Shown: positions 18,201 through 25,025 of the stretch, one piece after another
How positions within the stretch are numbered: position 1 is the first letter of the stretch
Layout: every line of letters starts with the position of its first letter
Program-made: the position numbers and the translations under genes
Notes under the pieces: model-generated
Seen by the model: only the letters and a program-made list of their open reading frames with translations
Told to the model about the DNA's origin: nothing
Databases searched by the model: none
NCBI RefSeq assembly: GCF_000425805.1
Contig: NZ_KE384454.1
Coordinates: forward strand, 100,354-164,353
Direction: 5' to 3'
From: Pseudomonas vranovensis DSM 16006
GTDB taxonomy: Bacteria > Pseudomonadota > Gammaproteobacteria > Pseudomonadales > Pseudomonadaceae
Length of the DNA: 64,000 nucleotides

Positions 18201-20606
18201 CTGGTTGTTGACGTCGAGAATCTCGATGTCGACGTTGCGCGTCGGCACGGTGCTCAGGGTTGAGGAATCATCGGTTTGCGAGGCGCCGGTGAGGTTGAGC
18301 ACATCCTGCAGCAGGGTGCCTTCGACCACCGCCTGGTTGCCCAGGTCGTCGCCTTCGTTGATTTCGCTGTGGGGGGCGCCAGACGGTGGCCGGTAGCTTT
18401 GGCCCACCAGGGCGGTGTAGCTCAGTACCGCCAGCGCGGCGCCTTCAAGGCGGTCGTCGAAGGCCAGGTCGCCATTGAACCAGCCGCCCACCACGGCCGC
18501 GGCATTGCGCAGTGACTGGGCGATATCGAACACCATCGAGGTGCTGCCGTCGCCGTTGTCGACCACGCTGGTGACCAGGGTAATGGTGCGCGCCACACCG
18601 TTGATGGTCACGGTGAGGGTCGGGGTGCCGACCAGCGTCTGGCCGTCACTGAGCTGGTCGCGGACCACCAGTTGGCCATCGTTGAAGAAGTCCTTGCCGA
18701 AGGCGAAGAAGTCCGACACGGCCAGGTTGAGGGTGTACTGCAAGGTATCGCCAGGGGTCACGCCGGTCTGGCCGATATCGTTCTGGATGCCCACTTGCTT
18801 GAGCAAGGTGATCGACTTGGCAACGAATTGGACCGGATCGCCCGTGCCGCTGAAGTCGATGGTGGTCGCCGGGGCTACTACGTCGCGCGGGTCCAGCGGT
18901 GCCCATTGGCCAGTGGCTGAAGGCGCGTCCACGGTGATGGTCACCGCGTTGCCGGTGACCGGGTCAAGCACCGGTTGGGCGTCTGCATCGAATTCGGGTA
19001 CATAGAACGCCACTTGAGTGTCTGTGGCGGCCGACAGTGTGGCGTACTCGACGGTGAACGAATCGATAAAGATGTTATCGGCGGCAATCGCCGCAGCGAT
19101 GGCTGTCGGGTTGCTGATCACCGTGCCGTCGTGCAGCGTGATTGACCGCAGCACGCCGCCGGGGCCCGGGGTAATGGCGGTGACCTGAACGTTGTCGGGC
19201 AGGGGTTGCGTCACCACCACATTGCTCAGGGTCTGTCCCGGTGCCGGGGTGATGGTCACGGTCAGGGAGCGGTTGAAGTTGGGGCCGGTGGCCGTTTCGC
19301 CTTCCGGGGTGGACACCGTCTGGTCGAACGTCAGTACTGTCGGGTGTACGGTGTAGTCGACGGTGCCGACCTGCATCAGGCTGGGGTCGGCCTGGGGGTT
19401 GTCGAGGGGGTCATTGCCAAACTCGAAGCCACCGCTGGTCTTGATCACCAGATCCGGCGTGCCGTTGGAAAAAGCGGTGTCTGCCAGCTGGCTGAGGCTG
19501 GCGGTGATCTGCACCGGGATCACCGGCTGGTTGGCGGTCACGCTGGCAAATGGCAGCTCCACCACAACCAGTTGGTCGCCGGCGCGCATGCCGTAGGTGG
19601 CAGCGTTGAGCACCACGAAATTGCCACTGGCGTCCTTGGCCAGCGGGTGGGTGGCGTTGCCGGAAGCATCGAAGGTGACTGCATGCGTCGTGAGGGTCTG
19701 GCCCAAGTAACTGGCGGAGATGAAACTCACGCCATCATCGCCATCCCTACCGGTAACGGGCATGAAAATATTGAGAAACGGCGCGTAGCCTTCCTGGGTC
19801 GAAGGGTTGGTGAAGTTCACCGTGAAATTGAAGGTATTACCGAGCAATACATCGTCACCGGCCACCGGCAGGCCGGTGGTGGGCGCGGCATCGGCCAGCA
19901 GGCCGTCGAAGTCGGCCAGGGCTGCGGCGCTCAGGGCGATATGCTGGTCGATGGTGCCGTTGCGCACCTCGAGGGTCCAGTCGCCGCCCCCGGCTGCGCT
20001 ACCGGTGTCGTTGCTGGACGCAGCGACATCGGCGCCCGTCCAGCGGGCCAGTTCGGTGACCAGGGTCTTGCCGGCGTCGCCCGCACCGATGTTGCAGCCG
20101 TAGAGCTGGATATCGGCGCCCTGGGTCAGGTTGCCTTGCCACTGTTGCAGGGTGGAGGCGAGATTGTCGACGTTGTCCGCCGTGATGGTGCGGTTGCCCA
20201 GGGTGAACTGCCCGGCGCCGCCGTGCGACAGCACCTGGATCGAGTCGACCTTGCCCAGTTGCGCCAGGGCTGCGGTAATTGCCGCCAGGCCGTCCTGGCT
20301 GCTGTCGACCACCAGGGCGGTGACGTCGCTGGGCAACTGCGCGACCAGTTGTTCTTTATTTTCGATACGGCTGTCGAGCACCAGCAGGTGGCGGGCGGCC
20401 GAGGGTGCAGGTTCGCTGCGCGCCGGGGCATCGGTGGGGGCAGGGTGTGCGCTGGCATCATCCTTGGGGGCCGCCGTATCGGCGTGTTGCTGATCGGCCG
20501 CTGCCGTGGCAGCAGCGCCGTCGAACAGAATCCTGGGTTCCAATGCTAGCGTCTGGGTTTGCGGACGCAGATGAAGAGCAGGGGAAAAACCACGCGAACC
20601 ATGCAT
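9255..20606 (-). CDS. giant adhesin: LEPR/DUF4347 head, DUF11-like stalk, SdrD-B-like and VCBS repeats
   Basis: This 3783-residue surface protein begins with the LEPR-type motif LALEPRILFDGA (residues about 21-32) and a DUF4347 domain (to about 235) containing QVLSHGGAGQFTLG and IQLYGCNIGAGDAGK. Residues about 240-1860 hold DUF11/isopeptide-type beta repeats, 1860-1960 an SdrD-B-like domain (GVISGTLWDD), 1970-2120 a cadherin-like domain and 2120-3610 about eleven VCBS repeats. A 170-residue tail follows. I see no RTX nonapeptides and no typical type I C-terminal signal, so the N-terminal LEPR head may be the sorting element. GAGGG precedes the ATG. It is first in the export operon and likely serves in attachment or biofilm. 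Confidence 0.9.
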   Translation of the reverse strand: MHGSRGFSPALHLRPQTQTLALEPRILFDGAAATAAADQQHADTAAPKDDASAHPAPTDAPARSEPAPSAARHLLVLDSRIENKEQLVAQLPSDVTALVVDSSQDGLAAITAALAQLGKVDSIQVLSHGGAGQFTLGNRTITADNVDNLASTLQQWQGNLTQGADIQLYGCNIGAGDAGKTLVTELARWTGADVAASSNDTGSAAGGGDWTLEVRNGTIDQHIALSAAALADFDGLLADAAPTTGLPVAGDDVLLGNTFNFTVNFTNPSTQEGYAPFLNIFMPVTGRDGDDGVSFISASYLGQTLTTHAVTFDASGNATHPLAKDASGNFVVLNAATYGMRAGDQLVVVELPFASVTANQPVIPVQITASLSQLADTAFSNGTPDLVIKTSGGFEFGNDPLDNPQADPSLMQVGTVDYTVHPTVLTFDQTVSTPEGETATGPNFNRSLTVTITPAPGQTLSNVVVTQPLPDNVQVTAITPGPGGVLRSITLHDGTVISNPTAIAAAIAADNIFIDSFTVEYATLSAATDTQVAFYVPEFDADAQPVLDPVTGNAVTITVDAPSATGQWAPLDPRDVVAPATTIDFSGTGDPVQFVAKSITLLKQVGIQNDIGQTGVTPGDTLQYTLNLAVSDFFAFGKDFFNDGQLVVRDQLSDGQTLVGTPTLTVTINGVARTITLVTSVVDNGDGSTSMVFDIAQSLRNAAAVVGGWFNGDLAFDDRLEGAALAVLSYTALVGQSYRPPSGAPHSEINEGDDLGNQAVVEGTLLQDVLNLTGASQTDDSSTLSTVPTRNVDIEILDVNNQPPPANGELRPGDEVTFQLSYDLVTGDYENFKLTAYLPLPLFNVSGITWTQGDQTGQWQIGDGNTNLGGVVTVTSADGNAVVFDFGSFVTADTAGSRIVVRFTLRVGDQPFADQRSLDVLAQSSQQTTLTDRTLISSDIAVIVSVAEPVLNIKHGVVSGSNGTVTNTTGSWNPPGSTGVPFNGTITDLAAVDGNISGIDGADRLRLVTAIENSGGGGAFDVTTSITLPTGLSFVGGSLATANLQIYRGDGSQMVAGTDYIVSGNQIIFQDAGGVASLQAGRSGTAADTSGANIVVISYDVEVSASIEASRSLQSTATLSNYASVDGGSDFTPTDLQDLANQQVAAPEIRKNFADGSLDDGDSSASHTTGSDLVVGESMRYDIIVTLPEGGTQNLRIDDLIPPGMRLDTSFNGGLGYQIITTTAGSGALGADFVGSVVVSGIGGQGGTLGDDGVDARLTFSVSGASADNQTGNNSFVIRLQLVANNVIGNQANKSLQNSAQVLYSDPDADTPNGTTPVDRPVALTGGQPTITVREPTLQVTQELTSTTGAAGYDEGDPVEFTITISNGTSSSDFNAFDISLLDNLPTEIDNLTLVGVLYQNGATNNGGVDFELVDGQLRTVSGANIDIAKGGSIVLRISGVINATAAAEASFDNQAMVQWTSLDGTQAGERTGVDGTLNSGVLNDYQLISSLIVPVAQAISISRVGGLPDTPPSSPTDGPVEQVTVGEVIRYRVVVLVPEGDNPNYQIQITLANGLEFIAPDELANALRIAFISNGGLTSDANLIIGGTLDIDGNENSAEALPITPDLSGAAPTGIFDPSRLVIVTNPDGSQTITFNLGNVTNGNGNDDDLEGISLEFNVRVSNEASNIAGAQLGVSAQEIVNGNARASSDTLFEQVVEPSFTGLDKHISSFDPNPGGSTGTATVQINFTQNGGLPAFDTQLTDSFAGGSGYTLLSVQINGITYGPGNLPAGVSVSTTGGLSVNFDQLDVGAQVSVVYQVTLPNAQIIASSDATLTWSSLPEDFSSFAGSSVGVDGQVDGERTGSGTGPNQYILRDNAGLGVISGTLWDDTSSADTSIAPDGPGLAGQTVILTWAGVDGLLDTTADNLQFSTVTDATGQYRFGVLPAGVFRIDVPTGLINYPQPVGDLRVRIDSDADTAVGQINVTLADAGTGIADAGFVEQNDAPVNNLPGTQNGQEDIPLAITGISVSDADADRDPAINDRTLTITLNVLHGTLSLSTTPSGVTVTGSNSASMTLTGNLADLNLALANLMYLGNANFNGTDTLTVLSNDQGNFGDADGDGIPGTAGDALTDQDSLQIILAAVNDTPVAVPDTITAVEAGGTNNAVAGIDPRGNVLTNDTDVDIATNADQLRVLSAGRTPLTQQTLPVNGTVVVIGQYGQLLIGTNGSYQYFVDNNNADVQALRLAGQTLTENFTYVISDIIGATSTTTLVVTINGANDTPVGVDDEGIAIEAGGVGNTLGGQNAEGNVLDNDTDVDSDANGETRTVIGIRHLRESAAGDFDLVAAGAETEINGTYGTLFINADGSYRYEVNNDNTAVQRLVAGDQLIEFFSYRLDDTAGLDDVAQLRIVIQGANDNPVASDDQAAAQAASTNGNAQESNPSGNVILFPSRPGTIDQPGGNGVDLDVDRTDRPSSELVVTGVIAKTENDYDPLVDILTDVDADTTQANGTVINGLYGTLRIGADGSFFYDVDSDNLTVQGLPPGDTLTEVFTYQITDNAGLTDVAQLVITVRGVNDPPVAQNVVALATEAGGVDNQTLGVNPSGDATANAFDPDGDPLTVTEIRAGAEDQTGTTVAVLPGGTQVVGLYGTLTINPDGTYTYVLDNSNAAVQALRLNSDLLLERFTYTISDGVGATPETDSAEIIVLIRGQNDNPVANDDTATAVEAGGLNNNLPGQDPSGNVLHQNPPASELGNDTDVDGGEDPTDPIDYGETQAVSSVRTGSEGQGGTAGTLGTELRGAYGWLTLNADGSYSYRLDNAMTEVQQLRAGNSLQDLFSYTVIDASGAEDRATLTININGANDTPVARNDIATAIEAGGQGNDIPGTNPSGNVLGNDTDVDAFGEALSVTGVTQGSNVGTLGRAFVGTYGTLTLGADGSYTYVLDNNNPQVQALRGATNTLTEAFTYSIRDLAGATSSAQLIIIIQGRDDTPVAVNDIALAVEAGGTFNATPGVNPSGNVLANDTDVDVNDTKTVNGIRTGNEAAGGILNVVTGSQVINGLYGTLTIATDGSFTYVVNNSLAAVQGLKQGESLIEQFTYSMGDTAGRLDTAQLTITVQGAWDAPVASNDLALAVADNGNGNSVNPTGNVLPNDTDVDQGDQKHVSGVRFGNEAAAGTLDLVNSGTNNTNGTVITGLYGELIIGADGSFIYNIDSTNPTVLALGPLQFLRDTFTYQVTDQGGLNDLAEINIIIRGRNDAPVANDDTATAVEAGGLDNSEAGINPSGNVITDNDTDAEGDALHVIGISTGAGTVGTVGSTLRGLYGDLTLNADGTWQYVLDNNLAEVQALRTSGQTLTDVFNYTLVDFWGAFDTAQLTITVDGRNDTPHAQDDGSIAVEAGGVANGSPGSDGQGNVLANDTDVDGVANGESKQVQSVSNEAGQSVGAGQVLVGRYGQLTLNADGSYTYLIDNSNPTVQALRTAGETLSETFTYRMRDSAGATADARLTVVIQGANDAPVAQNDSALASDQVPAPQTSGNVLPNDSDVDGNDSLQVVGVRTGAENASGASGSVGQPLQGLYGTLVLNADGSYTYSIDLTNPQVLAAAGLGQVLQDVFTYTIGDLAGGQDQAELVITLDIAAPFIPAPAGSFFDRPAGDPFNRLPIPDVVPAIFISPVVERDARLNELSSWETGGSRLRLASVAQQQSESIGAGLGLVQGQFVSNSVQRSQRESELDLAWLLGRQGRTSLSADGLLSDPSVFTLDPAHLTQGPAQSDPPAEPRNARGFTAQLHAAAQRLYPHGRNTPE
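9770..14240 (-). repeat. about 11 tandem VCBS repeats within the adhesin gene
   Basis: Each unit is roughly 105-150 codons. Units begin with variants of NDTPVAxxDxxxAVEAGG, pass through GNVLxNDTDVD and YGTLTLNADGSYTYxLDN, and end with a strand such as AQLTITVxGAN. Eleven starts can be counted in the translation. The third, eighth and eleventh units lack the EAGG tetrapeptide. The repetition makes this stretch prone to recombination and assembly collapse. Confidence 0.85.
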
Positions 20607-20739
20607 AGCAACAACCCTCAGAAAGCACGGCGAACCATTCCATTGAGTTCATTCAAGGCACTGAACAGTGCAAGCGTAGGATGATTCTGAGGGAATTCCA
20701 GTTGTTACGACGGCGTGCGTAGTCTTTGGCGTACGCGAT
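20607..20739 (-). promoter_or_regulatory. intergenic region upstream of the adhesin operon
   Basis: This 133 bp stretch lies between the lyase gene stop and the adhesin start and must hold the adhesin operon promoter. An imperfect inverted repeat is visible (ACAACCCTCAGAA near 20610 and TTCTGAGGGA near 20687). I recognise no -24/-12 element or strong -35/-10 pair. Confidence 0.35.
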
Positions 20740-21561
20740 TCAGACGTCACCCGCCTGTTCGAGTAGCGAGCGGGCACGTGCGATCACCGGTGCATCGACC
20801 ATCTGGCCGTCCAGGGCAAAAGCACCGTCAGTGTGGTGCGCCGCTTGCAGTACGCGCCTTGCCCAGTCCAATGCCTCATCGCTAGGCCGCAAGGCGGCGT
20901 GAATCACTGCGACCTGGCTTGGGTGAATACACAGGGCACCGCCAAAACCCATGTCACGGGCAGTCTGTGCTGCCAGGTTAAGGCCGGCAGTGTCCTGGAG
21001 AGTGGGGAAGACGCCGTCCAGGGCAGGGGCCAGGCCAGCGACACGGGTGTGCAGCAGGACCGCATAGCGGGCCTGGTCCAGCAGCCGTTCGGCGCCGGGG
21101 CTGCCGTTGCGCAGGTTCAGGTCCAGGGCAAGATCGAGGCTGCCGAAGGCCAGGCGCTCGACCCCCGTAGTGCCGGCAATGGCCGGTAGCGCCGCCAGGC
21201 CCCGGGCGCTTTCGATGATCGGCACGACCGGCTTGCCGGTCGCCGTGGCCTGGAGCACCTGAGCGGGTGACTCGGCCTTGGGCAGTACGATGCCGCTGAC
21301 TTCGGCGTAGCGCCGGCACAAGGCAAGATCCACGGCGTGCGCCCGGTGCTCGGGTGCGTTGACCCGTACCAGCACCTGGACGCCAGGATGCGCCTGCAGG
21401 AAGCGCTGCAGGTTGTCGCGGGCCTGATCCTTGAGGGACTCCTCGACGGCGTCTTCAAGGTCGACGATAACCCTGTCGGCGCCACTGGCAAGGGCCTTGG
21501 GGATGCGTTCCGGGCGGGTGGCGGGCACGAACAGGGCACTGCGGACAACCGCCGGGGTCAT
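20740..21561 (-). CDS. HpcH/HpaI (CitE-like) lyase, probable (S)-citramalyl-CoA lyase
   Basis: This 273-residue CitE-family enzyme would cleave citramalyl-CoA to acetyl-CoA and pyruvate, the last step of itaconate breakdown. Family segments are RVIVDLEDAVEE (metal-binding region), PIIESARGL with the conserved Glu, and LAFGSLDLALDL. The start at 21561 overlaps the stop of the upstream hydratase gene as ATGA, showing translational coupling. Length fits Ccl/RipC and CitE. The call rests on family plus operon content (LysR, acyl-CoA dehydrogenase, class III CoA transferase, MaoC-type hydratase, lyase), which resembles the itaconate cluster of P. aeruginosa (PA0877-PA0883). Other CitE-type substrates remain possible. 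Confidence 0.8.
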   Translation of the reverse strand: MTPAVVRSALFVPATRPERIPKALASGADRVIVDLEDAVEESLKDQARDNLQRFLQAHPGVQVLVRVNAPEHRAHAVDLALCRRYAEVSGIVLPKAESPAQVLQATATGKPVVPIIESARGLAALPAIAGTTGVERLAFGSLDLALDLNLRNGSPGAERLLDQARYAVLLHTRVAGLAPALDGVFPTLQDTAGLNLAAQTARDMGFGGALCIHPSQVAVIHAALRPSDEALDWARRVLQAAHHTDGAFALDGQMVDAPVIARARSLLEQAGDV

Positions 21562-22406
21562 TGCGCACCTCCTTCTATATAGGTATAGGTGACTTCGCCC
21601 ACCTGGGCAGTGCCGTCCTGGTTCCCCGCCTGGAGCAGGGCTTTTCCTGGTGCCGTCAGTTGGCCGACGACCTGGAACGGCTGGGGTGAAATCAGTGGGC
21701 GCACCCCGCGAAAACTGAAGCCTTTGACTGTGGCTTGTGGATGGGCGCGCTGGAAGGCACGCAGGCTCAAGGTCGCTATCAGCGGGCCATGTACCACCAG
21801 CCCCGGATAGCCTTCGGTCTCGGTGACATAGGGCCAGTCGTAATGGATGCGATGACCGTTGAAGGTGACCGCCGAATAGCGAAACAGCAGGGTGGCGTCG
21901 GGCTCGATGGTTTCTTGCCATTGGCCGACCATCAGCACGTCGGTGTTGCCCAGTTTCGGCGGCGAGGGTTCGCGGTAGACGATGTCCTGTTCATCGACAA
22001 GGGCGCAATCACCGTTCTGGTAGAACTCGTGGCGGACCGTGACGAACAACAGCGAGCCCGTACGTCCGTGCTTTTCCTCGACCTTGAGCAGGGTGGAGAT
22101 GCGCTCGACCTGGGCGTCGACCCGCAGCGGCCGATGGAAGCTCAAGCGGCTGCCTGCCCACATGCGTTGGCGGTTGTAGGCGGGCGGCAGGAAACCACCC
22201 AGTGCGGGATGACCATCGGGGCCAAGCCCGGCCTCGGCCACGGGTTCCTGGAAGAATGCCCAGTGCCAGAGCAGCGGCAGGGCCTCCCCAGGGTTGGGTG
22301 CCGCCTCGCCCAGGGTGGCCGCGATGCGCTTGACCAGGTTATGGCTGAGCTGGTCGCGGCTTTCTTCGATGCGGCCAACCCAGGTCGAGTAATCAGGTGC
22401 GTTCAT
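21558..22406 (-). CDS. MaoC/FAS1-type dehydratase, probable itaconyl-CoA (mesaconyl-C4-CoA) hydratase
   Basis: This 282-residue hot-dog-fold hydratase resembles mesaconyl-C4-CoA hydratase and Ich of P. aeruginosa. The N-terminal half is FAS1-dehydratase-like (PLLWHWAFFQEPVAEAGLGP, GGFLPPAYNRQRMWAGS). The C-terminal half has the MaoC-like segment YRYSAVTFNGHRIHYDWPYV type signature (seen here as FRYSAVTFNGHRIHYD), whose Asn/His/Asp residues form the active site. It would hydrate itaconyl-CoA to citramalyl-CoA. The start at 22406 is chosen for AAGGAG 8 nt upstream. The gene overlaps the lyase gene by 4 bp and lies 39 bp after the CoA transferase gene. Confidence 0.8.
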   Translation of the reverse strand: MNAPDYSTWVGRIEESRDQLSHNLVKRIAATLGEAAPNPGEALPLLWHWAFFQEPVAEAGLGPDGHPALGGFLPPAYNRQRMWAGSRLSFHRPLRVDAQVERISTLLKVEEKHGRTGSLLFVTVRHEFYQNGDCALVDEQDIVYREPSPPKLGNTDVLMVGQWQETIEPDATLLFRYSAVTFNGHRIHYDWPYVTETEGYPGLVVHGPLIATLSLRAFQRAHPQATVKGFSFRGVRPLISPQPFQVVGQLTAPGKALLQAGNQDGTAQVGEVTYTYIEGGAQ

Positions 22407-22445
22407 GGTGGGCTCCTTCACGGTGGCGGGGCGAGGGGGGCAAGG

Positions 22446-23648
22446 TCATACCACCCCACGTGCGCGTAACTGGCCAATCCGCTCGGCCGACCAGCCCAGG
22501 CCTGCCAGTACCTGATCGGTGTGTTCGCCAAGCCCCGGGACCGGGTCCATGCGCGGTGCATAGGCATTGCTGGTAACCGGCGGCAACAGGCCGGGAATGG
22601 GGCCGGCAGGCGTGTCGACCTGGGTCCAGCGTTCACGGGCCTGCAACTGCGGATGGTCCCACACCCCCTGCATGTCGTTGACCTGGGCGTTGGCGATCTG
22701 TGCCTGCTCGAGTCGCTCGGTGACGGCGCCAAGGCTCAGGCTGGCAAAGGCCTGCACAATCAGGTCGCGCAGCGCCGCACGGTTTTCCACTCGCTTGACG
22801 TTGGTGTTGAATCGCTCATCATTCGCCAATGCTGGCTGATGCAGCACGTTGACGCAGAACTGTTGCCATTCCCGTTCGTTCTGCACGCCCAGCATCACCG
22901 TGTTGCCATCGCCCGTCGGGAACGGCCCGTAGGGGTAGATGGTGGCGTGGGCCGCGCCGGCGCGCACCGGCGCGCAGGCACCGGCATAGGCGTAGTACAG
23001 CGGAAAGCTCATCCATTCGACCAGGCTTTCGAGCATCGACACGTCCACGTGGCTGCCTTCGCCGGTTTTCTCTCGCAACAGCAGGGCACTGAGGATCCCG
23101 GTGTAGGCGTACATGCCGGCTGCGATGTCGGCGATCGAGCAACCGGCCTTGGCCATCTGCGATTGCTCCGGGCCGCCGGTCACCGACAAAAAGCCACCCT
23201 CGCTCTGGATCAACAGGTCATAGGCTTTTTTCTGTTCGTAGGGCCCACCTTTGCCATAGCCGGAAATGTCACACACGATCAAGCGCGGGAAGCGCGCGTG
23301 CAATGCCTCGAACGACAGGCCCAGGCGCGCGGCGGCGCCAGGGGCAAGGTTCTGCACCAGAACATCGGCGTCGGCGAGCAGGGTGTCCAGCACCTCGGTC
23401 GCGACCGGTTGCTTGAGGTCCAGGGTCAAGCTCTGTTTTGAGCGATTGGTCCACACGAAGTGCGAGGCCAGGCCCTGGACTCGTTGGTCGTAACCACGAG
23501 CAAAGTCACCCACACCGGGGCGCTCGACCTTGATGACGCGGGCGCCAAGGTCGGCAAGCTGGCGGGTACAGAAGGGCGCGGCAATGGCATGTTCGAGGCT
23601 GATGACCGTGATACCGTCCAGCGGGCGAGGGCGTGTGGGCTGGCTCAT
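22446..23648 (-). CDS. class III (CaiB/BaiF) CoA transferase, probable itaconate CoA-transferase
   Basis: This 400-residue family III CoA transferase has the family opening PLDGITVISLEHAIAAPFCT and ADLGARVIKVERPGVGD. The catalytic Asp sits in KKAYDLLIQSEGG and the CoA-site segment is GGPEQSQMAKAGCSIADIAA. In itaconate degradation this step makes itaconyl-CoA from succinyl-CoA. The start at 23648 has AAGAGAG upstream. Gene order with the hydratase and lyase supports an Ict role, but the CoA donor and acceptor cannot be read from sequence. A pentanucleotide repeat lies just upstream (23690-23720). Confidence 0.82.
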   Translation of the reverse strand: MSQPTRPRPLDGITVISLEHAIAAPFCTRQLADLGARVIKVERPGVGDFARGYDQRVQGLASHFVWTNRSKQSLTLDLKQPVATEVLDTLLADADVLVQNLAPGAAARLGLSFEALHARFPRLIVCDISGYGKGGPYEQKKAYDLLIQSEGGFLSVTGGPEQSQMAKAGCSIADIAAGMYAYTGILSALLLREKTGEGSHVDVSMLESLVEWMSFPLYYAYAGACAPVRAGAAHATIYPYGPFPTGDGNTVMLGVQNEREWQQFCVNVLHQPALANDERFNTNVKRVENRAALRDLIVQAFASLSLGAVTERLEQAQIANAQVNDMQGVWDHPQLQARERWTQVDTPAGPIPGLLPPVTSNAYAPRMDPVPGLGEHTDQVLAGLGWSAERIGQLRARGVV

Positions 23649-23689
23649 GCTGTTGTCTCTCTTGTCATGGCGCATTCCGGGGCACCGCA

Positions 23690-23720
23690 CGATGCGATGC
23701 GGTGCGGTGCGGTGCGGTGA
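23690..23720. repeat. pentanucleotide tandem repeat (GRTGC)6
   Basis: Six consecutive units occur: GATGC twice, GGTGC three times, then GGTGA. The run can also pair with GCACCGCA just before it (from 23683) to form a hairpin. It lies in the 83 bp gap between the acyl-CoA dehydrogenase and CoA transferase genes, so it may affect mRNA between the two or vary in copy number. Confidence 0.7.
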
Positions 23721-23731
23721 TCCAGCTAAAC

Positions 23732-24901
23732 CTAGAACGAACGTGGCAACTCCAGCAGGTGTTCGGCCACGTACGACAGGATCAGGTTGGTGGAAATCGG
23801 CGCGACCTGGTACAGGCGGGTCTCACGAAACTTGCGCTCGACGTCGTATTCATTGGCAAAACCGAAGCCGCCGTGGGTCTGCAGGCAGGCGTTGGCCGCC
23901 TCCCAACTGGCCTTGGCGGCCAGGTACTTGGCCATGTTGGCCGCGGCGCCGGCGTTCTTGCCGCTGTCGTACTCCTCACAGGCGCGCCAGCGCATCAGGT
24001 CGGCCGCTTCGATCTCGATATGCGCTTCGGCTATCGGGAACTGCACGCCCTGGTTCTGGCCGATGGGCCGGCCGAACACAACGCGGTCACGGGCGTAGTG
24101 GCTGGACTTCTCGATGAACCAGCGGCCATCGCCGATGCATTCGGCGGCGATCAGGGTGCGTTCGGCGTTGAGGCCATCGAGGATGTACTTGAAGCCTTTG
24201 CCTTCTTCACCGATCAGGCTGCTGGCCGGAATGCGCAGGTTGTCGAAGAACAGCTCGTTGGTTTCGTGGTTGACCATGTTGGCGATGGGCTGCACGGTCA
24301 GGCCGTTGCCGATGGCTTCGCGCAGGTCGACCAGGAAGATCGACATGCCTTCGGACTTCTTCTTGACCTCCGCCAGGGGCGTGGTGCGCGCCAGCAGGAT
24401 CATCAGGTCCGAATGCTGGACCCGCGAGATCCACACCTTCTGGCCATTGATCAGGTAGTCGTCGCCCTGGCGCACGGCGGTGGTCTTGATCTTGGTGGTG
24501 TCGGTTCCGGTGGTCGGCTCGGTGACCCCCATCGACTGCAGGCGCAGTTCGCCACTGGCGAGCTTGGGCAGGTAGTAGCGCTTCTGCTCGTCACTGCCGT
24601 GGCGCAGCAAGGTGAACATGTTGTACATCTGGCCGTGGATGGTGCCGGAGTTGCCACCGCAGCGGTTGACCTCTTCCAGGATCACCGAGGCCTCGGCCAG
24701 GCCCAGGCCGGAACCGCCATAGGCCTCGGGGATCATTGCCGACAGCCAGCCGGCGGTGGTCATGGCGCTGACGAAGGCCTCGGGGAAGCCTTTGCGTTCA
24801 TCGATCTTGCGCCAGTATTCGGCAGGAAAATCGGCACACAGCGCGCGCACGCCTTCGCGGATGGCATTGAGTGCTTCGTGATTGCGATCGGTCATGGTCA
24901 T
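23732..24901 (-). CDS. acyl-CoA dehydrogenase family protein of the itaconate operon
   Basis: This 389-residue FAD-dependent acyl-CoA dehydrogenase has the family signatures LQSMGVTEPTTGTDTTKIKT (FAD/substrate), NGQKVWISR, and FGRPIGQNQGVQFPIAEAHI in the C-terminal helical domain. The usual catalytic YEGT near the C terminus is replaced by YQVAPIST, so the base Glu must lie elsewhere or the chemistry differs. The start at 24901 (MTMTDRNHE) is chosen near the usual family start; the longer frame to 24994 would fill the intergenic region. It is the first gene of the itaconate-type operon. A similar dehydrogenase of unclear function occurs in the P. aeruginosa cluster (PA0879). Confidence 0.85.
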   Translation of the reverse strand: MTMTDRNHEALNAIREGVRALCADFPAEYWRKIDERKGFPEAFVSAMTTAGWLSAMIPEAYGGSGLGLAEASVILEEVNRCGGNSGTIHGQMYNMFTLLRHGSDEQKRYYLPKLASGELRLQSMGVTEPTTGTDTTKIKTTAVRQGDDYLINGQKVWISRVQHSDLMILLARTTPLAEVKKKSEGMSIFLVDLREAIGNGLTVQPIANMVNHETNELFFDNLRIPASSLIGEEGKGFKYILDGLNAERTLIAAECIGDGRWFIEKSSHYARDRVVFGRPIGQNQGVQFPIAEAHIEIEAADLMRWRACEEYDSGKNAGAAANMAKYLAAKASWEAANACLQTHGGFGFANEYDVERKFRETRLYQVAPISTNLILSYVAEHLLELPRSF

Positions 24902-25025
24902 TGGACTCGCCGGGATACGGATGCAGTGATTCTGCCCAGGCGAGGAGGGGAGCACGACTACCTTTTTTGTCTTTGAGGTATGCTGGTTGGGCATAGCTCA
25001 TCGATAATTCCGGGGTGGTGTTTCT
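24902..25025. promoter_or_regulatory. divergent LysR / itaconate-operon control region
   Basis: This 124 bp stretch separates the divergent acyl-CoA dehydrogenase and LysR genes and should hold the LysR binding sites. One inverted repeat, TACCT-N12-AGGTA, is visible at 24959-24980. Its assignment as the operator is a guess. Confidence 0.4.
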
